The translations under genes and the position numbers were made by a program. The notes beneath the pieces were generated by a model. That model saw only the letters and a program-made list of their open reading frames with translations, had not been told where the DNA came from and made no database searches. DNA of 64,000 nucleotides from Pseudomonadales bacterium (GTDB lineage Bacteria; Pseudomonadota; Gammaproteobacteria; Pseudomonadales; Halieaceae): the NCBI GenBank assembly GCA_024234815.1, contig JACKNO010000001.1, positions 868,001 through 932,000 on the forward strand. The letters are read 5' to 3'. Positions 44,801 to 52,928 of the stretch are shown piece after piece (the first letter of the stretch is position 1; every line of letters begins with the position of its first letter).

Positions 44801-44908
44801 GCGATTACGTTCATCTTCGGATTGAGCTTTGCCACGGTGTTGACGCTGGTTATCCTTCCCGTTTTGTACCTCGCCATCTACCGGGTTGAGGCGCCGTGCC
44901 CGGAATGA
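41861..44908 (+). CDS. RND-family efflux pump permease
   Basis: This 1015-residue RND pump has a first helix near residues 12-32, two large periplasmic loops and the two helix blocks near 335-480 and 855-1005. Helix 4 has LVDNAIVIVEG (Asp398-Asn399) and helix 10 has LKNGIVLID with Lys923, so the lysine and one aspartate of the proton relay are kept. Directly upstream are two adaptor genes; no outer-membrane channel gene is present, so a TolC-like protein encoded elsewhere is needed. The operon is probably controlled by the divergent TetR gene. Substrates are unknown. Confidence 0.95.
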   Translation: MDIAEYSIRNRTVSWMVLLLLVVGGAFAFTDLGRLEDPPFVVKDAMIITAYPGATAQEVEQELTYPLENVIRQLPDVHTLRSSSMPGLSQIKVEMNKEMDIRKIDQLWDRLRRKVEDVQGQLPQGAGPPRIHDDYGDVYGITLMVMGDNYDYSELKQYVDGLQRELELVDGVGKVSLFGEQQEQVFVEVSLAKLAALDLDFHSVVGFLNQQNSVLDAGRATINGEAIYLRLGGLEAEIDPVIHGRDSGQLVRLSDVASISRGYSEIPTHLIRMDGKPAIALGISFAEGVNVVEVGDRVEARLAGLQSFRPAGIVLKALYNQPREVKHSVDGFLLNLLTSVAIVIAALLITMGWRSGLIVGLTLLLSVLGTFILMKIGGFQLHRLSLGALIVALGMLVDNAIVIVEGVLVGMIRGVGKREACYAIVKQTRWPLLASTMIAILAFTPFGLSQSDTGQIMKSMFWVLTYSLALSWVIAISLTPFLIDTLLPELEQKKGAVSDPYQGAIFTVYRAILERALRHRNIVIVLLVVLLALSVFGMSLAKKAFFPTSNTPMFYVDIWLPQGSDIRTTQAQVEEIEDYLLGLQNVEFVASSIGRGAPPFVMTYLPEQSYENFAQLQVRTVNLEVLKPFMQKLEHELFTRFPGAVHQLREMAFGPPASGKIEARFSGPDPAILRQLGEQAEQVIRADPVARSVFVDWRERGKELVPFVNESEARRLGISNEEISFGLKSAFGGIPVGLYRDGTRKLPIVVRLPESERVDYKSIDSLRLWSPRLQTYVPIQQVVSKVELRWSDTLIRRRDRQRTLTVLASNDLFSGQTAEQLFMRIRPQVEAIPLPPGYQLEWGGEYENQQRSLKGAFGGLPIALLVMFMLTVLLFNSLRRSLVIWLTVPLSLIGVATGLLVTDMPLTFPAVLAMLALTGMILKNGIVLIDQVVVELDAGADPFSAVRDSAVSRMRPVGMAAATTVLGMLPLLTDPFFASQAITFIFGLSFATVLTLVILPVLYLAIYRVEAPCPE

Positions 44909-44922
44909 CCTGTGGAGCATCA

Positions 44923-45666
44923 ATGCTGAAAGCCATTCTTCTGGATCTGGACGACACCCTGTGCGATACCCGGGGTGCCAATGCAAAGGCTGAGTTTTTG
45001 ATGGCGCAGGCGCTGCTGGATCGGTACGGGGCCGATTTTGACAGTGAGGGAGTCGCCCGGGCCTATGTCCGCGGGATTTATCGGCACTGGACTGACGGCG
45101 AACGCCAGCGCTACCTGCCGATCATCCAGCAACAGAGTGAGGGCGCGTTTCGCGTTCAGTTGATCTGTGATCTGCTCGCTCATCACGGTGTGGACACTCT
45201 GAGCGAGGTCGAAGCCCGCTCGCTGCAGGATAAATTCGATCGCGATCGCCTCGCGGCTTTTGATTTCTACCCGGGAATTCCGGAGTTTTTGAAGGAAGCG
45301 CGAAAGTTCTTTACCCTTGTGGTCATCACCAACGGTCCGGAATTCTCGCAAATCCCCAAGGTCGAGGCAGTGAACCTGGCCCGGCATGTCGATCACATCA
45401 TCATCGGGGGCCAGGAGCCGGAACAGAAACCGGCGCGCTCCATCTTCGAAAAAGCTTTGCGGCTTGCCAACTGCGATGCCAGCGAGGCGATACACATCGG
45501 CGACAGCCTGGCCGCCGATATTGCTGGCGCCAGCAACAGCGGGATCACCTCTGTCTGGATACAGCACCAGCAACCGCTGGATGCCGAACTGGGAATAGAT
45601 CCCACGCATACAGTGCTGCATCCCAGTGAAATTCCCGCCCTTATCCGGGAGTTGAATCGCGGATAA
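44923..45666 (+). CDS. HAD-superfamily hydrolase
   Basis: The 247-residue protein shows all four HAD motifs: LLDLDDTLCDT (nucleophile and acid Asp), VVITNG, the lysine in EQKPARSIFEKAL, and HIGDSLAADIAGA. A helical cap is inserted after motif I (type C1). Relatives are small-molecule phosphatases such as phosphoglycolate- or nucleotide-type enzymes; the substrate cannot be read from sequence. The ATG at 44923 is chosen because GGAG lies five bases upstream and the first strand begins there; an in-frame codon at 44896 lies inside the RND permease gene. Confidence 0.9.
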   Translation: MLKAILLDLDDTLCDTRGANAKAEFLMAQALLDRYGADFDSEGVARAYVRGIYRHWTDGERQRYLPIIQQQSEGAFRVQLICDLLAHHGVDTLSEVEARSLQDKFDRDRLAAFDFYPGIPEFLKEARKFFTLVVITNGPEFSQIPKVEAVNLARHVDHIIIGGQEPEQKPARSIFEKALRLANCDASEAIHIGDSLAADIAGASNSGITSVWIQHQQPLDAELGIDPTHTVLHPSEIPALIRELNRG

Positions 45667-45725
45667 ACCGGAAGCCACCGCGGTGTTGTAGACTGTTCTT
45701 CCAATAACACCAGTGGCTGATAGAT

Positions 45726-47036
45726 ATGGACAGCAGGGCCGCCTCACACAATCGGGAAGCCCCACCCTCATCGCCTGCCGGTGCGCTGCTGGGTCTGGGT
45801 GGCATCTACTTTATGCTGTTTCTCGCCTATAGCCTGTGGCGGGCCACCCTGCACAATAACGCGGTGGAGAATTTTGGTCTTGGCGGCGATCATATCGGCT
45901 ACCTGTTTTCGCTGAACTACCTGCCTGGCGTGTTTTGCTTTCTGATCGGTATGGTGGCAACCCGGCTGCAGTTGTATCGACTGGTGGTGAGCAGTTGTAC
46001 CCTGTTGTCGGCGGGACTGGTCCTGGCAAGTCTTGCCCACGGATTTCCCGGACTTGCCGCCGGTGCACTTCTCGTCGCTCTCGGATTCACTGTGTTTTAC
46101 ACCACGGCGAGTGCGCTTTGCCTTGCCAGCGGGCCGGACAACGCGGTTGCCTCTGCTCTGGGGAGAATGAAAAGCCTGGGTCCACTGTCCGGTCTCGCCG
46201 CGGCTGTCGTCATCATTTGGGTTTTTGCCCCTGAGCAGGCGCGCGAGGTGATCTCGGCCCTTGGCAGCACGGATTCCGTGGATAGTGTCAGGCTGGCCCT
46301 GCAACTGTTTGCCGAGCAACCCCGAATCGATTTCGAAAAACTGGACACGCTGCTGGTAATAATGGCTTTCCTGCTGATTCTGGCCGGCTTGCTTTTCGGA
46401 CGTACCCTGGCACAGAGGGCCGAGGGAGGTAGCTATGGCCGACTGAGAATACGCCGGGAACTGGCCGTGTACTATGCGCTGAATTTTCTGGCGGGTTGCC
46501 GCAGTGCAATATTCCAGGCATTTGCGCTTTTTGTCATGGTCAAGGAGTTTCACCTCCCAGTTCATGCCACCGCCGCACTGGTGCTGGCCGGAAATATCTG
46601 CAGTTTTTTGGGGTACCGCTGTATCGGACGCGCTGTGGTACGCTTCCAGTGCAGAGCTGTCCTGACGGTCATTTATTTTCTTGTCATGTGCAACTTCCTG
46701 GGATTCTGGTTTGTGCTTGGCTGGTCGGGCTTTGGCCCGGGCGGTACCCTTCTCGCCCTTTGCGGCCTGTTCCTGATTGATTCGCTGCTGTTTGGTGTTT
46801 CAGTCGTCACGGACAGCTATTTGCGTATCACCGGCGAATTCTCGAGCTATGTGGGCGATATTGGCGCCGGCATGACCTGCTTTTCGATCGCGGCGGTTGT
46901 TATGTCGATGATTGGCGGTGCTTTGTGGGGGCCCCTGCAGCACAACGCCTTTTTATTGGGTGCTGTTGTATGCGTACTGGCCATGATAGCCGGTCGCGGG
47001 CTGCACAGCCGAACTGCCGCGGCGCCTGCCATGTAA
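45726..47036 (+). CDS. MFS-type transporter
   Basis: The 436-residue protein has about 12 hydrophobic helices in two halves, split by a charged loop near residues 228-245 (RTLAQRAEGGSYGRLRIRRE). Its general shape is that of the major facilitator superfamily, but classic MFS signatures are weak. Residues 1-18 are polar and cytoplasmic. It lies 59 bases after the HAD gene and 115 before the TerB-like gene on the same strand. The substrate is unknown. Confidence 0.75.
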   Translation: MDSRAASHNREAPPSSPAGALLGLGGIYFMLFLAYSLWRATLHNNAVENFGLGGDHIGYLFSLNYLPGVFCFLIGMVATRLQLYRLVVSSCTLLSAGLVLASLAHGFPGLAAGALLVALGFTVFYTTASALCLASGPDNAVASALGRMKSLGPLSGLAAAVVIIWVFAPEQAREVISALGSTDSVDSVRLALQLFAEQPRIDFEKLDTLLVIMAFLLILAGLLFGRTLAQRAEGGSYGRLRIRRELAVYYALNFLAGCRSAIFQAFALFVMVKEFHLPVHATAALVLAGNICSFLGYRCIGRAVVRFQCRAVLTVIYFLVMCNFLGFWFVLGWSGFGPGGTLLALCGLFLIDSLLFGVSVVTDSYLRITGEFSSYVGDIGAGMTCFSIAAVVMSMIGGALWGPLQHNAFLLGAVVCVLAMIAGRGLHSRTAAAPAM

Positions 47037-47151
47037 AACCTATAGACATCGACTGCATTTACCGCGAGTGTGACAATTTACAATCCGGTATCGGCTACAT
47101 CGACTACAATCTGTTTGGACTGTAAGCCTTTTTCAGTTGCAGGGTAAGCGA

Positions 47152-49152
47152 ATGAGCGGGATAACCTTTGAGTGGATACTTGGGGCGATTTTTGTCGGTT
47201 TCAATGCCTACGGAAGGTACAACACGCCCACCAGCAACCGTGAATCCACTACATTCCAGAATTTCACTATCTACTTCCTGCTGTATTTCCTCAGTGTTCT
47301 CATCGTTTATGTTGTCCTGGGAGCGCTGTTCGACAGCTCGCCGGAGACCATCTCCAAGATCTACGGGGCGTTCACCTCAAACCTTGGCGCAGGTGGCCTG
47401 CCCAAGGAGCTGGCAAGCCTGAGTGCGCCCATGGTTTCGGCGCTGTTTCTCTCGACCCTCCTGCCATCCCTGCCATGGTTGTCCCGCTACGATAAGGCAT
47501 TGTTGCAATTCTTCTGGGACAAGGGCCACATTCCCAATCATGTCCACAAGATGGCGGCCATAATGCGCAGGGCGCCTTTCAATTATTCACCGCAGCAGCG
47601 CAAAGAACTTAAAGAGATCTGCAAGTCGCTGGATATCGATTATGAGTCGCTTAACCTGGCAGCGGGTACCTCGCTCGACTACAGGTGGGCGCGGGTCAAT
47701 GTACTTATAAAAGGAATAGAGCCCTGGGAAGAAATCGATACGGGCCGGCTCAGACGCTATGTTCATGAACACAAAGAGGAACTGGGACGGCTGCGCGCTG
47801 CCAGGGATGATATCAACAGGGAGTTTTCAGAATTGCGCATGGAACAGCTCGATTCTCACGCGCTCGCCAAAATGCACAAGTACCTCGACAAATCCATCGC
47901 GGAGTTATTCCGAAACACATCCGTCTTTGTGGCCAAAGCCATATGTGTGTCAGAGTTTACCAAGAGCGGGCGCAGTTCCCGTATTTCACAACTCGGATTC
48001 GATAGTGGCGGGTATCGTGACGACAAATTGTCACCGCGCCAGTTGGCCAAGGCGGTTCTGTGCATTCTGCTGACATTTCTCACGATTTCGATTCTGCAGG
48101 AACTGGGTCAGGAAGCCCGGTACCGCAAGTTCGAGAACGTGTGGTTTATGACATTCCTGATGGCCTTCACTTACGGAGCGTCGTTGATCATCGCCCTGCA
48201 CATGAAAGCGGGCATCAGTATGGGCTATAACGAGCTGACCCGGCAAAGACCGGTCTTTGCCTACCTCTGGGTAGCACTCGCCACGGGCTTCAGCTGGTTC
48301 TTTGTTTCTATCGGATACCGCTATATTCCCGAAATGCTGACCGGGCTCGATAGCCAGGATAATCTCGGCCGGGTACTGGAAGACATCGGTTGGTCGTATC
48401 CGTTCGCGTTGCAGTCGATGGCCCTGGCTATCTCGATCTCCGCGATACTGGATGTGCACCAGAGCAGCCGGATTAGCGAGCGGATACCGCTGAAACGGCG
48501 GCTTGTCGACGTCGCCTTCGCCGCAGGAGTGCTCGCGCTGGCCTCGGTGATGACCTATTGCTGGATGGAAGGTGTCGGCATATTCGAAGGATATGCGACG
48601 AAAGAGGAAGCATTCCGGGGCAGGACATCCCTGGCCTGGCTTACGTTCAAGGGGGCGGCAGTGGGAGCGGTGGTCGGATGGCTGGTACCCATGTGGTTCA
48701 ATCTCAATCGAATCAAGGTGCCCGAAAAAATATCAGGACGGCTCATTTCGATGAACAGGAAAGGCCTCGCGGATGAGATCAGGAGCCTGGAGCCAGACGA
48801 TCTCCTGCGCGCGGTTGCCGCTGTCGCTGCCTCGGTCGCCTCGATCAACGAAGTGGTCAACAGAAGTGAAATCGATGTATACCTGATAATTTGCGGTGAC
48901 CTGGCGGGTTTACCCAACTCTGATGTGGATACGGAGCTGGCCGAAAGTGAGTTCAGGCATTGTCTGGAACTGATAGATGACCAGCAGTTCAATCTCGAGG
49001 AGCGACTGGGCAAAGTCGCGCATTTGCCCTTGCTGCGTGCGCTGATGCCCTACATTGCGTCATCGATTGCCTTTGCAGACGGTGTTTACCTGGACCAGGA
49101 GCGCCAGGCAGTGGACCGTATTCGCCAGATGCTGACAGATATCAAGATGTAG
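47152..49152 (+). CDS. Multi-pass membrane protein with TerB-like C-terminal region
   Basis: The 666-residue protein has membrane helices near residues 5-20, 40-60 and 88-106, a long cytoplasmic helical part (about 110-300), then five or six helices between 300 and 520. The cytoplasmic C-terminal region (about 545-665) is helical; its 'AVAAVAASVASINEVVNRSEIDV' and 'FADGVYLDQERQAVDRIRQML' recall TerB/tellurite-type domains with an acidic metal site. The start is put at the ATG at 47152, with AGGGTAA before it; a TTG at 47137 is in frame. The end overlaps the convergent transporter gene by 11 bases. No close family comes to mind; a stress- or metal-sensing membrane role is only a guess. Confidence 0.72.
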   Translation: MSGITFEWILGAIFVGFNAYGRYNTPTSNRESTTFQNFTIYFLLYFLSVLIVYVVLGALFDSSPETISKIYGAFTSNLGAGGLPKELASLSAPMVSALFLSTLLPSLPWLSRYDKALLQFFWDKGHIPNHVHKMAAIMRRAPFNYSPQQRKELKEICKSLDIDYESLNLAAGTSLDYRWARVNVLIKGIEPWEEIDTGRLRRYVHEHKEELGRLRAARDDINREFSELRMEQLDSHALAKMHKYLDKSIAELFRNTSVFVAKAICVSEFTKSGRSSRISQLGFDSGGYRDDKLSPRQLAKAVLCILLTFLTISILQELGQEARYRKFENVWFMTFLMAFTYGASLIIALHMKAGISMGYNELTRQRPVFAYLWVALATGFSWFFVSIGYRYIPEMLTGLDSQDNLGRVLEDIGWSYPFALQSMALAISISAILDVHQSSRISERIPLKRRLVDVAFAAGVLALASVMTYCWMEGVGIFEGYATKEEAFRGRTSLAWLTFKGAAVGAVVGWLVPMWFNLNRIKVPEKISGRLISMNRKGLADEIRSLEPDDLLRAVAAVAASVASINEVVNRSEIDVYLIICGDLAGLPNSDVDTELAESEFRHCLELIDDQQFNLEERLGKVAHLPLLRALMPYIASSIAFADGVYLDQERQAVDRIRQMLTDIKM

Positions 49153-50407
49153 TGTTCAAAGCCGGAGGTAATGATCTGGCTCTTGCGAGGAAATACCAGG
49201 CAGGCACCAGCGCCAGTGCGCCCAGCAGGCCCGCTGCCAGGAAGTGCGGTCCGTAGCCCGCGCGGCTGGCAAACCAACCGGATGTCGCACCGACCAGGCC
49301 CGACAAGATAACCTGGAAACAGGTCTGCAGACTGTAGTCCGCCCCCTCGTGGTTCTCCCGGCACTGGTCCATCATCAGTGCAAACAGCACCACGGTGGAC
49401 ATTCCATCAGCCACCTGCTCAAACAGCATCACGCCATAAATTACCGGCATTTGATTGTATCCCGCAGCTATGAGTGCGAAGGCGCTGATGCCCACGGCCT
49501 GCAGGAACCCGAATCCCAGCAGGGTAAGTTTGGGGCCAAGGCGGTAGTAAAGCAGCCCGCCAATGACCGCGGCGATCATACCGGCGACAGAAGCTGTGAG
49601 AGTGAGGCTGCCGATTGCGGAGAGCGACAAACCTGTATCCACCAGCATGGGCTTGACCATGCCGGAGCCGAACGCGTCGCCCAGTTTGTAGGAGACGAGC
49701 ACCAACAGCCACAGGCCTATGCGGGGCTGGCGCAGGAATGCCAGGTTGCTATCCCACGGCAAGCCGGGCGCCGCGGGAACGCTCGGGCCCGCGGCGGGCG
49801 AGTTACTGTCCGGGCGTTCCCGAAAAACCAGTACAGGAACGCTCAGCAGCGCCAGCAGCGCCGCAAGGATGAAGAAGCTGGTCTCCCAGCCGATGCGGTC
49901 GATGGCTATCAGCAACACGCTGCCGCCTATGATCATTCCCGCCTTGTAGCCCGAGACCTGTACGCTGTTTCCCAGTCCGCGCCATTCGCTTGGCAGCAGT
50001 TTTACCGTCAGACCGTCAGTGGCAATATCCTGGGTTGCCGAGCACAGGTTGAACAGCAAAAGGATAGCGAAAAAAGGCGCCAGGTAGCCCTCGAATATCA
50101 AGCCCGGATCGAACTGGCCAAGTCCCAGCAGCAGAATCACAACCAGTCCCTGCATGGGCAGTATCCAGCTGCGATGGGGGCCGGTGCTGCGGAAGTGATA
50201 GCGATCTACATAGGGAGCCCAGAGGAATTTGAGCATCCAGGGCAGGGCGAGTAGATCCAGGTAACCGATATATTCCAGGGATACCTGGTGTTGGCGCAGC
50301 ATCGCGGGCAACGCATGCGCGAGCAGTCCTCCGGGCAGGCCCTGGGAAAAATAGAGGCTGGTCAACAGAACCAGCACGAAAACTGATGGCCGCGGCGCTG
50401 GCATCAA
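49142..50407 (-). CDS. MFS/PAT-family transporter (AmpG/RhtX-like)
   Basis: The 421-residue protein has about 12 helices and starts with the pattern common to AmpG and RhtX/FptX proteins: YFSQGLPGGLL, a 'VSLEYIGYLDLLALPWMLKFLWAP' type helix, and YVDRY before a loop. A second family mark is the 'QDIATDGL' motif near residue 148. AmpG imports anhydromuropeptides and RhtX siderophores; the choice between them cannot be made here. It converges with the TerB-like gene by 11 bases and lies 25 bases downstream of the thioredoxin-like gene on the same strand. Confidence 0.82.
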   Translation of the reverse strand: MMPAPRPSVFVLVLLTSLYFSQGLPGGLLAHALPAMLRQHQVSLEYIGYLDLLALPWMLKFLWAPYVDRYHFRSTGPHRSWILPMQGLVVILLLGLGQFDPGLIFEGYLAPFFAILLLFNLCSATQDIATDGLTVKLLPSEWRGLGNSVQVSGYKAGMIIGGSVLLIAIDRIGWETSFFILAALLALLSVPVLVFRERPDSNSPAAGPSVPAAPGLPWDSNLAFLRQPRIGLWLLVLVSYKLGDAFGSGMVKPMLVDTGLSLSAIGSLTLTASVAGMIAAVIGGLLYYRLGPKLTLLGFGFLQAVGISAFALIAAGYNQMPVIYGVMLFEQVADGMSTVVLFALMMDQCRENHEGADYSLQTCFQVILSGLVGATSGWFASRAGYGPHFLAAGLLGALALVPAWYFLARARSLPPALNTTS

Positions 50408-50432
50408 CGGCGCCGTATCGGCCCGGTCAGTA

Positions 50433-52121
50433 TCAGGCCTGCGGGGCCAGGAAGGTGGCGCACGAGGCGGGAGTCCCGGCGTTGGTGGAGAGATTTGCGC
50501 AGACTTTATCCATTTCCCGGCGCAAGTTGCTCAACACCTGCGCCCGCTTATCAAGGCTTGCCGCATCGGTGTCATCAACTGCGGCCCAGGCCAGTAAACT
50601 CTGGCTGAGTTTGTCGATGCGGCCGCTGCTGCGTTGATGCAAGCCGTCCTTCTGCTGCGCCAGTTCGCGCAGCAGTGCGGTGCCGGTGTCATTGATGGTT
50701 GCGATATCCTCCGGATGTAATTCGAGAAGCGCAAGCAGGTAACTGCTGCCCCACTGAACACGGGTCGCGGGACCCTGCGCGGCTTCCCATGCGCGCTTGC
50801 GCCAGGTAATGGCGTCGTCGGGATTGCCGGCCCTCGTTTCCAGGTCTGCCATTCCCGCCATGAAGTAATAGGGCTGCCTGGAGGTTTCGATGCCTTCCAG
50901 GAGGGTCGCCCTCGCCTCGGGCACCAGGCCGGCGCTGAGGTATATATCCGAGATGGCGCTGAGGCCGGCGTGTGTCTGGTAGGCGTCAAGCTGGGCCCGC
51001 GCGGTGTCGACCCGCTCCCTGACCCACTCCTGCTGCGCAACGGGCAGTGCGTCGTCTTCTCCGATAGCGGTCCGTTCCACCTGCACCCAGCCAAAAATCG
51101 CGTCAATCCTGGTCAGGACGCCGATTGACCGGTCCCGGGGAGCCGCTGCCAACAGTGCTGCAATGCCCTTGCGAATGGCCGCTCTTTGCTCCTGGGATGG
51201 CATGGCATCCACCATGTCCGCCCCGCCCATAATGAACACTCCGAGGTTTTCGCGGGCGAGCTGGGGGTCACTTAAAACAGTTTCAATCTGTGCCGCGTAG
51301 GCTGTCGCCAGGGACGGGTCCCGTTCGGTATCATTCGCCCAGCTGAGGATCGCCAGCATTTGTAGCTTGCTTTTGCTGGCCGCGAGGCTGGCGGGGCAGG
51401 CGGTGGCAAGTTCCTGTAGTACCACGTAACCGCTTTTTGAGCCCAGCTTTGAGTCGCGATCCTGGCTCCAGGAATAACTGGCCAGTAAGCGCCAGTCATC
51501 GTCGCGAATGGTCTGCCCTGCCTGCACGGACGCTACCAGTTCCCGCACCGGGCGCAGCGCATTGAGCGCGAGTTGCAGGACACCGAGGTATTGCGTGATA
51601 TCCATACCGCCGGGGATTCGGGTAATTTCGACGCCGTCCGGATCGAAGATGATAACGGTGGGATAGCCGTAAACCTGGAACTGTTCACCATACTTTTGCG
51701 CCCGCTCTGTATCGCCATCGAGGTAGACCGGCACAAACAACTTCGATTGCTGGATGAATTCATCGCGGCGGAATATGGTTGACTTCAGCTCCTGGCAGGG
51801 TGGGCACCACTGCGCGCCCCAATACAGGAATACGGGCTTTTTCTCTGCCTTTGCAAGCTTGAAGGCGTCCTCGATAGAGCCCTTGAACCAGGGGATGCCC
51901 TTACCGGTCGGGTTTTGTTCCCGATGCTGCTCCGAAGCTGTCTCACTGCCAGCAACCGGTTTGCCGGATTCCGGCGACTCCCGTTCGGAGTCACAGGCAC
52001 CGAGCAAACCGGTAAACGCCAGCAGCAAAATCACTTTGGCCAGGACAGGCGCTTTATCGCAAAGTGCGTGACTGCGGGGGCCTACCATCATCTCGGGTGT
52101 GTCCATTGTTAGCTGCTGCAT
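50433..52121 (-). CDS. Thioredoxin-fold lipoprotein
   Basis: The 562-residue protein has a lipobox in LLGAC (Cys43) after a hydrophobic stretch. A thioredoxin-like domain (about 75-190) follows with the active-site WCPPC in GAQWCPPCQELKS and the cis-Pro loop YGYPTVI. The rest is a long helical region that looks like TPR-type repeats. It would act as a periplasmic disulfide reductase or thiol sensor, as in DsbD/ScsC-like partners. The first codon is kept because the stop of the SnoaL-like gene overlaps it as TGATG, a typical coupled junction, although the signal peptide is then rather long. Confidence 0.82.
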   Translation of the reverse strand: MQQLTMDTPEMMVGPRSHALCDKAPVLAKVILLLAFTGLLGACDSERESPESGKPVAGSETASEQHREQNPTGKGIPWFKGSIEDAFKLAKAEKKPVFLYWGAQWCPPCQELKSTIFRRDEFIQQSKLFVPVYLDGDTERAQKYGEQFQVYGYPTVIIFDPDGVEITRIPGGMDITQYLGVLQLALNALRPVRELVASVQAGQTIRDDDWRLLASYSWSQDRDSKLGSKSGYVVLQELATACPASLAASKSKLQMLAILSWANDTERDPSLATAYAAQIETVLSDPQLARENLGVFIMGGADMVDAMPSQEQRAAIRKGIAALLAAAPRDRSIGVLTRIDAIFGWVQVERTAIGEDDALPVAQQEWVRERVDTARAQLDAYQTHAGLSAISDIYLSAGLVPEARATLLEGIETSRQPYYFMAGMADLETRAGNPDDAITWRKRAWEAAQGPATRVQWGSSYLLALLELHPEDIATINDTGTALLRELAQQKDGLHQRSSGRIDKLSQSLLAWAAVDDTDAASLDKRAQVLSNLRREMDKVCANLSTNAGTPASCATFLAPQA

Positions 52122-52771
52122 CAGCTGCAGCCCGCCTTGCGGTTGGTTTTAAAACGCTTTTTTGAGCAGCCCGGGTCATTGCCGGTCGGAGCCGGCTCTG
52201 CTGGCTCGGTAGCCGGGTGTGGGGTGTCGGCTGTTGCTGCGGACGCCGGAACCGGGGGTGAGTTGGCGGCGGTCGCAGTGCCGCTGTCGGATACCGGTAC
52301 GGCCTGCAGTGCCGCTATATCTGCCGCCACCTTCCCCACGATCGCGTTTGGCACCGGTACACTCAGGTTGTACTGGGCAATCTTCCAGCCGCCTGCGGAT
52401 TTCACGAGTACGCCACTGCCGCGGCAGGTACCAAGCCCTTCATTTTCCAGCAACTCATCGAACCAGGCGGTATCGCCGTCAGCGGCGACAATGATATCGC
52501 GCTGTACCGGGACATAGGTCCAACCCCTGCCCGCACTGAAGTGGCTTGTGACAAAATCGCGGAACGCCTGACCCTGCCAGCGCTCACTGGCATCGGTGCC
52601 GAGGAACACTACATCTTCAGTCATGACACCGAAATAGGCAGCTGTGTCTGCGCGCGCGGCAGACTCGTGAAACTCATCCAGGCTTGCCTCCACGAGCGCG
52701 GCGTCATCGGCCCGCGCCAGGCTCGCCAGCAGCAGGCATCCGGCAACTGCAAGACATCGCAATATCCGCAC
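52121..52771 (-). CDS. Secreted SnoaL-like (NTF2-fold) protein
   Basis: The 216-residue protein has a signal peptide (hydrophobic core LAVAGCLLLASL, cut near LARA-DD) and a SnoaL_3/NTF2-like domain (about 22-145): a helix EASLDEFHESAARADTAAYF, a strand DVVFLGTDASERW, and GGWKIAQYNLSVPVPN at its end. The remaining 60 residues are a low-complexity Ala/Pro/Thr linker ending in a Lys/Arg/Cys-rich tail. The GTG start at 52771 has AGAGGGAA upstream; the frame goes on to 52900 but without a signal peptide at its head. It is coupled to the thioredoxin-fold gene, so the two probably act together in the periplasm. Confidence 0.78.
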   Translation of the reverse strand: MRILRCLAVAGCLLLASLARADDAALVEASLDEFHESAARADTAAYFGVMTEDVVFLGTDASERWQGQAFRDFVTSHFSAGRGWTYVPVQRDIIVAADGDTAWFDELLENEGLGTCRGSGVLVKSAGGWKIAQYNLSVPVPNAIVGKVAADIAALQAVPVSDSGTATAANSPPVPASAATADTPHPATEPAEPAPTGNDPGCSKKRFKTNRKAGCS

Positions 52772-52928
52772 GTCGAGTTCCCTCTTGCACTGTAGCCCAA
52801 AAAAACAGAGACTCAGGCATTCGAGCCGGCCACGCCGCAAGTCGCCGCTCAAACACCCATAAACGGCTTGCAGAGTAATGCGTTCGCCTGGCATAGGCAA
52901 ATTATCCGCGATTGCACAGGGCGCCGCC

